Origin: Cynocephalus volans
Lineage: Eukaryota > Chordata > Mammalia > Dermoptera > Cynocephalidae
Assembly: GCF_027409185.1 (NCBI RefSeq)
Contig: NC_084469.1
Span: 103,479,835 to 103,543,834, forward strand
Reading direction: 5' to 3'
Length of the DNA stretch: 64,000 nucleotides
Below the pieces are notes generated by a model. That model was not told the origin of the DNA. It ran no database searches and saw nothing but the letters and a program-made list of their open reading frames with translations. Positions 22,322 to 64,000 of the stretch are shown here, piece by piece. The translations under genes and the position numbers were made by a program. Position 1 is the first letter of the stretch. Each line of letters starts with the position of its first letter.

Positions 22322-22422
22322 TAGGGCTGGCTGGTTGGCTTAGTTGGTTAGAGCACTAGCTTGTAACGCCAAGGTCAAGGGTTCAGATCCCATACCAGCT
22401 GGCTGCCCAAATAAGAAAAAGG
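22322..22422 (+). mobile_element. tRNA-Ile SINE monomer
   Basis: Forward copy inserted in the L1 3'UTR, with near-duplicate flanks TGCAGATTTTA and TGCAAATTTTA. Confidence 0.88.
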
Positions 22423-23139
22423 TGCAAATTTTATGTTATGTATATTTTACGATTAAATATTGAAACATACTTTAAGAAAAGCAAGAAACTGGTGGTGGTG
22501 GGGGGATGGGGTCTTACGTGAGATAACAAAGACAGTGACAAAATGGTCCTGGCAATTGCTCTGGGAGAAACAACTTTTTATTTCCTAAAGGCCCCTTCTT
22601 GGCTTACAGACTCTTCTGGGAAACAGACAAGAGCAAGGAAAGGAAATTCCACTTAGAAATATACTCCTTTGGGTAAAATTTCTGGGACTCCCCCAAAAAC
22701 ATCCCACCCATCATCTCTTGGCTGAACAGCCCAGTGGAGGAAAAAAGAGGAAGTCAGGAGAGTGATCACCAATTACCTTGGGGGAGTGAGGGGACAGGCC
22801 AGGGGCTGGTGGGGGGCTGCTGGGACCAAGAATGCTCCGCTTCCTGTCCTGGTGCTGGTGACTCCAGGACGCTCAGTTTGCAAAAGCCACGGGGCTGTAC
22901 ACTTTTGAACAACTTGTGCACGTATTATATACATTGGATACCTTGATAAAAAAATAAAACAATAAAAAAATTAAAATCAAACATATTAGAAAAGGATTTG
23001 GCAGGACCCACTCCAAGCCATCAATCGACAATGGCATTTCTACCAAGTGCAGCTATGCCACTTTTGAATTTTGAGTTTTGTCTTTTGATGACTGGTATAC
23101 ACTATTTTTTCATGAGAAAAAAATAACTAAAAATCTATT

Positions 23140-23243
23140 TTTTTCTTTTCTTTGTTTTGGTGGGTGGCTGGTATGGGGATACAAACCCTTTGATGTTGGT
23201 GTTAAAACATGGTACTCTAACCAGCTGAACCAACCAGCCAGCA
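23140..23243 (-). mobile_element. tRNA-Ile SINE monomer
   Basis: Reverse copy with flanks AATCTATTTTTTTC on both sides. Confidence 0.85.
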
Positions 23244-23469
23244 GAATCTATTTTTTTCTGAGGTGTTCACAGGGAGTGTCCAATAGAACCTTCTGGGACA
23301 GTAGCAATGTTTTGTGACATCACAGCCTCAAACAGTAGCCACTAGCCATGTGGCTATAGTATTGAGCAGTGCTGGTCTAGGATAGAGCATAAGGTTTATT
23401 GTAATATTCTTACAACTTTTCTGTAGCTTTGAACATTTTTCCAAATAAGTCCATTTTGAAAAAGAGATC

Positions 23470-23563
23470 TATATTTTTTTGGCAGCTGGCCGGTATGGGG
23501 ATCCGAACCCTTGATCTTGGTGTTATAACACCGTGCTCTAAACGGCTGAGCTAACCGGCCAGC
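23470..23563 (-). mobile_element. tRNA-Ile SINE monomer
   Basis: Reverse copy, well conserved, about 55 bases beyond the KANK2 transcript end. Confidence 0.9.
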
Positions 23564-23637
23564 TGAGACGTAACTCTAAAGCTTAACGAGGAGCACGAGC
23601 TTAAAGAAAAGACAGAGACATCGGCACTATCGGTAGC

Positions 23638-23643
23638 TTTATT
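23638..23643 (-). terminator. KANK2: KANK2 poly(A) signal AATAAA
   Basis: Canonical AATAAA on the minus strand (TTTATT on plus), about 2 kb after the KANK2 stop; cleavage expected at about 23615-23625. Confidence 0.85.
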
Positions 23644-24029
23644 AAATTCATTTACCTTCTAAAAAAAGAATACAAAAAAGAATACTTCATTTAAGTGTAA
23701 TACTGTCTTTATGGACGTACCGTGGTCAGAAAGTGAAATTAAAGCTCATGAATATATGTGGGAAGAGAAAGGGACAAAAGGCAGGATCGCTGTAGCCCAC
23801 TGGGTATGGAGAGAGAAGGAACAGCAGAGATAAACGTGGACTTATCTGAGGGGTCACGCACTCCTGAGCCAAGGAGTAGCTTCTAGAAGCTTAAAAGAAA
23901 CGCGCTTGCTGGCTCTGGGGTTGGACACACGGGCACACAGTGCCTGTACCGCTTCTCAAAGCTGCCCAAAACAGACGGCAGGGGTTGTCCCCAACCAGCT
24001 TTGGTTTTCTTTCCCATTTACACACAAGC

Positions 24030-24053
24030 CGTCCATCCATCCATCCATCCATC
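24030..24053. repeat. (CCAT)n simple repeat
   Basis: Six tandem CCAT units within the KANK2 3'UTR. Confidence 0.9.
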
Positions 24054-25634
24054 CCTCATGATTGTCTTGTTTGGCCATTAAAACTCTTGTCTTGGGTCCA
24101 TCCCTTCCATCAAAATCAAAGCAAGCTGGACTCTATCAAGCCAAGAAATCTACTTTTCTAGGAGAGAAGCCAGCACTTTGCTTTATTTAATGAACATGTG
24201 AGCTCCTTGGGCTTACTCTGTCCTGCTGAGGTTTGGCTTCCAAAAAGCCCTGTAGGCTGAGCTGAGTCCTGGACACGAAAGGGCAGATCACATATTTGGT
24301 AGGGAACTGGCTTCCCTATCCTAAGGCACATGTAGAGGCTTGGAACCCTTCTATTTTTTTTTTTTTTTTTTTTTGTCCACCGAGGAAAGGAACAGGAAAG
24401 AAAACTAGGTTGAGATTTTGGGGACAAAACAGGCCATAAAGGAAACTGGGAGTATCTCTGGCGTTCCCCATTTCCAGCAGGCTCTGTTCCAGGCAGTTCC
24501 GGAAAGTCTCTAGGTTGTTAAAAACCAGCAGGCCCTTGTTTGGTTTCGGCAAAGGCCTGTCTCTTTAAGTTCGCGCTGGGAGTCCACCGGGGGCAGCCAA
24601 CTTCTAATCAGGTCCACATGGGGTTTTCAGAGCTCGCCCTGTGTGTTGCCAACAAACCCATGCCCTGTTTCCTTTCCTTTGAGCAGAGAAATTCTGGAGT
24701 CCTGGGGACAAAAAGGATGGCCCTGCTACCACAGTTCTGGGCTCGGGGACACAGCATCCACTCTGAGAATTGGATTCTTTTTCCTGTGTCTCCAAGTCTG
24801 AAGGATCTTCTAGGAAAATTAACATTTGCCAGGGCCTCTGTGCGGGGAGGGAGTGGATTTCTGGGTAATATCTCATTGTGAAACTCGGTTACAGACAGGT
24901 CACAGAGCCTACCGATGTGTCTCAGCTGCAGGGTCCTGGGCCCCCCACTTGAATGGGGGTGACACCGGCATTGGCAGCAAGAAGGCAGAAGAAAGGACTG
25001 AGCTTTTGCTCCTGGTGACAGGGACAGATCAGTTTTGTGAGGCAACCAGAAAATTCCCCCGAGAGCCGTCTGGGGTGGAGTGAACAAAACACTATTATAT
25101 ACCGGACAATTAAATGTGGGGGCTGAAAGGGTGGGGGGCAATGCTTGAGACACGACCCGTGCGTAATAAGATTCGGGATTACAATGCAAAGATGGTATAC
25201 GGTTCCAGTGACTTTCAAATGTAGCAACAAATAATATGATTCCCCCTCCTGCAACAATGTTTCAAGAATACAGTATTTTTTCCTCTCGCCTTTCTCCATC
25301 CAAGCTTGCCGGCTGATTGTTCTCAATGTTTTTCATAAAACCCACAGCCCAGCATCAGCCACTGGCGCCAATTTATACAAGAATTTCGCTTTGGTCTGTG
25401 CTGCGGCTGCTTTGAACTGGGGCGCCGGGAAAAGCCACCTCCAGCTGGAGTCCTGTCGCTGTCGGGGCTCCCCCGGGGAAGCAGAAGGAAAACCCACGTG
25501 TCTTTGAGACTTGGGGTTTGGAGACTGAGATGGGGGGTGGCCAGAGAGGAGAGGGGCCAGGGAGGAGACAAGGGATGGTTCGCTCTGGGGCTGGCAGGCC
25601 CCCGCGGGGAGGCGCCTCTGGCCTCCCTTCACGA

Positions 25635-42895
<17,261 letters not shown>

Positions 42896-42935
42896 CGTCC
42901 TGTCTGTGGACGCTCCTCAGGAGTCACTTGGGGGA

Positions 42936-44800
42936 CTGTAAGTCAGACTGCCTGCAGCACTGGCTGAGGCTCACCTGGGGAGGGGGGCGTTGGAGGAGGG
43001 AGTCAGGAGGAGGGGAGGCGAGGTGGCCGTCCCCTCCACAGCTGCCCCATCCAGCCTCCCACCTAGGTCTGGGCCCTCATAGGGGCACAGTCTGCCTGGC
43101 TGCAGAAAGTGGGGGGGGGGGGGGGGAAGGCCTGGAACAAAGAAACCAAACCTCACTGCTTCTCGCACATCTGTCCAGCCCCTGGACAGGCTCCAGCTGT
43201 TCCCACAGCTCTGCCTCCACCCGGGCCCCAGGCTGGGGGACCCTAAGCCCAATAGGCCCCACCCTTCCTGCACCCCCTCCCCTCAGCCCAGGCCCAGAGC
43301 TGGCCACAGGGAAAGATGGGAGCTGGGGTGCTAATGGAGGGGGGACAGTCTTCCTGCATGGATCTAGGGAGACTAAGAAAGACAGGGCAGAGAGTAGGGG
43401 ACCCCAAGCAACCCCAAAGCAGAGAGCTCAGTCAGGCCAGGCCTGGGGGGGTGGGTAGGAAAAGTGGGGGAGGCAGTGAGGAGCGAAGCCTTTCCCCTTT
43501 ATGGAAACAATTTTCTCTAAAAATAAACAGTTTCGCTGCCGGGCTACACAGAACTTCCTGCCCCCCCAGGATGTGTCCGGGCTGGGGGTGCAGCAGGGAT
43601 AGAGGCTGGGTGAGGCCCGGCAAGTCATGGGTGTACAGGGAGGAAGTAAGAGGGGTGCCCGGAGGCTGCAAAGGGAGGGACAATCAGGGCCTCTCACTAA
43701 CCCCCCTCAGCCCTGGAGGCTGGCCAGGGCCCTTTTGTCCCCCGCACCCTGCCTGAATTTGGCCAGTCCTTTCTGCTGTCTGATCTCCAGCCACCCTGCT
43801 GCAGAGACCCTGGCCCATCCCACCACCAGAGTGGACCTGTTTTGGCCTGCGGGCACCAGGGCAGCAGATACCTGGGAGGACGGGCCAGGTGTGGCACCTG
43901 CCGGGCATGAAGGCAGAGCCGGGGCTCCAGGGGTGGCTTGTCTTTGTTCTCACGTCCTGTCCTGCTCAGTGTCTTGCTTAGTCTCTCTCCACGTCTCTCT
44001 GCGTCTCTCCACGTCTCTGTCTCTCTGCGTCGCACTCCACTTCTCTCTCTCTGTCTCTCCACGTCTCTGTCCCCACTTCTTTGACTTTCAACACCTGGAA
44101 CACATGGTCACCGATTGTAGGAAATTTGTTTTCCATCTGCCTGGAGGCTCACTCCCTGAGCAACAGGACGTTGATCAAAAATATTTTCTGGGGACCTAAG
44201 AGAGACCTTGAGAAAGGGGCAGGATTGGAACAGCTTTTGGGAGGCGGGCCCGGCTGGAGGTGGGGGGGGCAAAAAATATTAATAACTGTAGTAATAATAA
44301 CAGCAACTCTTTTGTCATGACCACCCCACGAGGTGGGTAGTTATGGGACCTGTTTCACAGATGGGGAATCCAGGGGCCCAGAAAGGTACAGTGATTTGCC
44401 CAGGGTCAAGGGAGGGTGGGGGCTGGGGGTGGAAGTGGCTGGGCCTGAACTTGAACCTAAGCTGGCAGATCCTTCCACCATCTGCAAAGCCACCTCCTCC
44501 AGAATCCACACCCTCTACCTATTTCCCAGACGTGGAGACTGAGGTCTGAGGATCCCCCAGTCACCTGACCTCCCTCCATGAGAAACGACATGAGAGTGGG
44601 TGGTGGTAGTGGGGTGTCTGTGGCTGAGGCTCCTCTCAATATGGGACCCCTGGGGTGGGGTGGAGAAGGGCAGACGGGATAGGGCAGAGAGATGGAGAGA
44701 TGGGGACAGGTGGGGGTCTCTCCAAAGCCCCCTCCCCAGACTGGCCTAGACCTCTCCGGGGTCTTCCTGGCCCTCTCCCCGCCCCAAAGTTGAGGGGGAG
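42936..44800 (-). other. KANK2: KANK2 5' intron
   Basis: Presumed intron between the promoter-proximal non-coding exon and coding exon 1. No repeats of the young families. Contains a G run at 43110-43126, a MEF2/CArG-like cluster at 43495-43526 and a CTCTCTCCACGTCT tandem near 43980-44065. Confidence 0.6.
43495..43526. promoter_or_regulatory. CArG-like plus MEF2 site in KANK2 5' intron
   Basis: CCCTTTATGG (43495-43504, one mismatch to the SRF CArG box) lies 12 bases from CTAAAAATAA (43517-43526, perfect MEF2 consensus). Such pairs occur in muscle enhancers; activity is inferred. Confidence 0.45.
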
Positions 44801-45830
44801 GAGGAGCCCGCCCTGTGCAGCAGGGGGCGGGGCCTGCGGGGACCGGGCTAATGGCAAACAGCTGCGGCTCCCCCAGCCGGCCCAGCCACCAGGCCGAGGC
44901 CCAACCCGGCCGGACGCTCGGCCGCCTTCCCGCCGCCTGGGGCCTGGCTCCAGCCCGGCCGGGCCGTGGAGTAGGGCGAGGGAGGACAGAGCGGGGAGGG
45001 GACACAGACGCAGAGACGGGGGACAGAGATAGGGGAGGGGGCAGTGGACGAGGAACACATGGAGGTGGATGGGGGAAGAAGGGACGGGGTCAGAGATGGG
45101 GAGGGGGCACTGACGCGGGGACCGAGACACCCAGGTCCGGAAAGTTTAGGCACAGATGGCGGAGCTGCAGGCAGCGGCTGCACAGAGACCCTGAGGTCGT
45201 GTCCCGGAGTTGGAGGTGGGGTAGGGGACGATCACACTCGAACCCCGGGCCGGCCTCGAACCCCGACCCAGCCCCGGGTCCTACTCGCCTGGCGCGCTCC
45301 GGCCGCCGCCGTCCCTGCGTCCCGCCGCCCGGGCGTCCTCCGCGCGCCGCCGCCCGGCCACAGGACCTCGGAGGTAGCCCCGCCCCGCCCCCTCGGCCGG
45401 CCCCGCCCCCTCGGCCGGCCCCGCCCCCTCGAACAGCCGGGGAGCCCCCAACCCCTGGGGACTGGGCTCGGTGGTGCAGGGAGGCGGGGGCCGCGATCTC
45501 ACCTGGGCTGCAGGTGTGTGTGCGCGCCAGGGTGTCCGGCCTCCCCTTACTCCCCGCAACCCCACGTCCTCGGGGCAGGATCCCCCCACCGCTGGCCTGT
45601 CCCGCCCGCTGCAGCTGGGCGGCTGCGGGGGGCGGAACCGCTCGGTGGCGGGAGCGGGCGGGGCTGGCCGGGGCCCAGCTCGGGGAGGGCGCGGAGGGCG
45701 GGCGCGGCGGCGGGAGGTCACCCCTCCCCCAGGCGACCCAGGGCTGGCAGTGGCCCAGCGCAGGCCTGGCACACGGTGGCGTGACCGCTGCGGGGCGGGG
45801 AGGGGGGCCACTTCAGCACGAGGCTGAAGG
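44800..45830 (-). promoter_or_regulatory. KANK2: KANK2 CpG-island promoter
   Basis: Very GC- and CpG-rich kilobase upstream of KANK2. GC boxes (CCCCGCCCC) occur at an 18-base pitch at 45383, 45401 and 45419. A donor-like CAG|GTGAGAT (reverse) at 45495-45503 may end the first non-coding exon. Long open frames here (367 codons, 44815-45918, plus) reflect GC content. TSS not determined. Confidence 0.7.
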
Positions 45831-46320
45831 CCCGGGATCCGGAGCCAGCCAGACCTGGACTCCAATCGTTCGCCCACCAGGCTTTTTCTGCGCTGTGCCT
45901 CGGTTTCCCCATCTGTAATATGGGGCTAATCACGTCGCCTGATAGAGATGTTACCAAGATTCTCTAACCACTGGGCAGGGACCTAATGGAGATCCCTCAT
46001 GTAAAAAGGCCTATGAATGGGGTGGCCTACTTTTGCGGAGATCTTTGTGGGAGCCATTTAGTGCCAGGCCTGGCAGTCAGTGAGGGCTTACTTAATGTGA
46101 CTGTTATTCCCAGTGGATATGTGTTTTACTTGTATGTCGCCTCTCCCACTAGAATGTCAGCTTCACCAGGGCAGGAATTTGCCTGTTGTCAGTGCTGTGT
46201 CCCTGGCACCCAGTTCTGTGTCTCAATCAACAAGGCACAGCACGTGAATGCTGTGGGATGGACGGTGAGCATGTAACCTCCCCACCCCCCACCAGTGACC
46301 ACACCACACAGTTGCTTATA
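45831..46320. other. KANK2-DOCK6 spacer
   Basis: Short intergenic gap: MIR-like 45840-45960, L2 3' end-like 46080-46260. The KANK2 promoter lies only about 0.5 kb past the DOCK6 3' end. Confidence 0.65.
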
Positions 46321-46538
46321 AAAACAATTTTAAATTAAAAAAGGTAAGAAGCATCAGTGCACACAGATGGGAACAGACAAACAGGGGAACAGAGGGCCCA
46401 GCCCCATGTGCCAGGTGGTCACCCCCCCCACACCTGACCCCCAGGCCAAGTGGGCAGTGGGGGAGACTCTCAGTAAGGCACAGACAGCTGAGGCCTGGGT
46501 GCTGGTTCCTCTGGGTGTGGCTTCAGGCCTTTTTATGC
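46321..46538 (-). other. DOCK6: DOCK6 3'UTR (approximate)
   Basis: Short 3'UTR after the stop at 46539-46541. No AATAAA; the A/T-rich TTTAATTTAAAATTG segment near 46325-46342 is the probable end. Confidence 0.5.
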
Positions 46539-63657
<17,119 letters not shown>

Positions 63658-64000
63658 CTATGATGGGATGGACGGAGAGGATGGATGGCGAGGGGACAGT
63701 TAGTGTGGGTGTGGTGGTGGGGACAGGAATGGAAGAGAGATGACTGGCGTGGATGGAGGAAAGACGTGTCCACACGGAGAGGGAAGGCAGATGGGTCAGC
63801 AGGGATGGGCGTTGGGGGTGTGGATGGGGAGGAGAGAGCCACCGGTGTGGCCAACGTGGTGTGGGAGGGACAGGGTAGTGGAGGCGGGGACAGATGACAG
63901 ATTAGCTGGAGAAACATGTGCAAAAAAAGATAAAGGTGAATGGATGTGATGGACACGAGAGTAACAATGAAGACATGGTGAGGAGGTGACCAAGAAGCAG
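63658..64000 (-). other. DOCK6: DOCK6 intron, cut by the window edge
   Basis: Purine-rich GGATGG/GTGGGG-type low-complexity sequence; no exon recognised. Confidence 0.75.

Larger units (their letters stand above)
17931..23620. other. SPC24-KANK2 intergenic region
   Basis: No gene recognised. Contains MIR (18085-18270), reverse L2 (19170-19800), two LTR-like segments (19853-20144 and about 20300-20830), an L1 3' end (21655-22310) and SINE monomers (22322, 23140, 23470). The rest is unique or too old to classify. Confidence 0.7.
23620..25634 (-). other. KANK2: KANK2 3'UTR
   Basis: About 2 kb between the stop codon and AATAAA. Mostly unique sequence without SINEs. Contains a 20-base T run near 24355 and a (CCAT)n tract at 24030-24053. 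Open frames here up to 193 codons (24608-25189) are not supported as genes. Confidence 0.85.

Noticed and set aside
24354-24374. SINE suggested by the poly(T) run in the KANK2 3'UTR
   Set aside because: No tRNA-like body or target duplication next to it.
24608-25189. 193-codon open frame in the KANK2 3'UTR
   Set aside because: Lies between the KANK2 stop and its poly(A) signal on the same strand, with no start context or homology I recognise.
44815-45918. 367-codon open frame on the plus strand in the KANK2 CpG island
   Set aside because: Low-complexity Arg/Pro/Gly-rich translation with overlapping open frames on both strands; explained by high GC content and few stop codons.

Overview
This is a eukaryotic, mammalian genomic window. 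Its coding sequence is split into short exons with consensus splice sites. It is rich in truncated L1 3' ends, L2 and MIR fragments and a very abundant young SINE family. Four protein-coding genes occur in the order of human 19p13.2: the 3' end of LDLR (+), complete SPC24 (-), the complete KANK2 coding region (-) and the 3' part of DOCK6 (-). Exon joins were made by hand from reading frame, splice signals and remembered human protein sequence. They give 197 codons for SPC24 and 851 for KANK2, the lengths known for the human proteins, so both genes look intact.

The SINEs are the best clue to species. More than 35 copies carry a body nearly identical to tRNA-Ile, as monomers, head-to-tail dimers or single dimer units, many with perfect target-site duplications. 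I recall tRNA-Ile-derived mono- and dimeric SINEs (CYN) as typical of colugos (Dermoptera), so a colugo is my best guess. It rests on memory only.

Layout: 1-2770 LDLR (last bases of exon 17, intron 17, exon 18, 3'UTR). 2771-11190 intergenic repeats. 11190-17640 SPC24, five coding exons, with a CCAAT-rich CpG promoter to about 17930. 17930-23620 intergenic with MIR, L2, LTR-like, L1 and SINE sequence. 23620-45500 KANK2, a 2 kb 3'UTR, eleven coding exons and a GC-rich promoter at 44800-45830. 46320-64000 DOCK6, 27 exons coding the last 1172 residues including DHR-2; the gene runs off the right edge. ANGPTL8, which lies inside DOCK6 in humans, is not in this window.

The genes do not form an operon or pathway: LDLR clears LDL, SPC24 is a kinetochore subunit, KANK2 links talin to the cortex and DOCK6 is a Rac1/Cdc42 GEF. 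I see no undescribed gene system. The notable signals concern splicing and repeats: a textbook U12-type AT-AC intron in SPC24, a 15-nt microexon and two GC-AG introns in DOCK6, an intron crowded with 5' splice-site look-alikes, a long hairpin in LDLR intron 17, and the SINE family itself.
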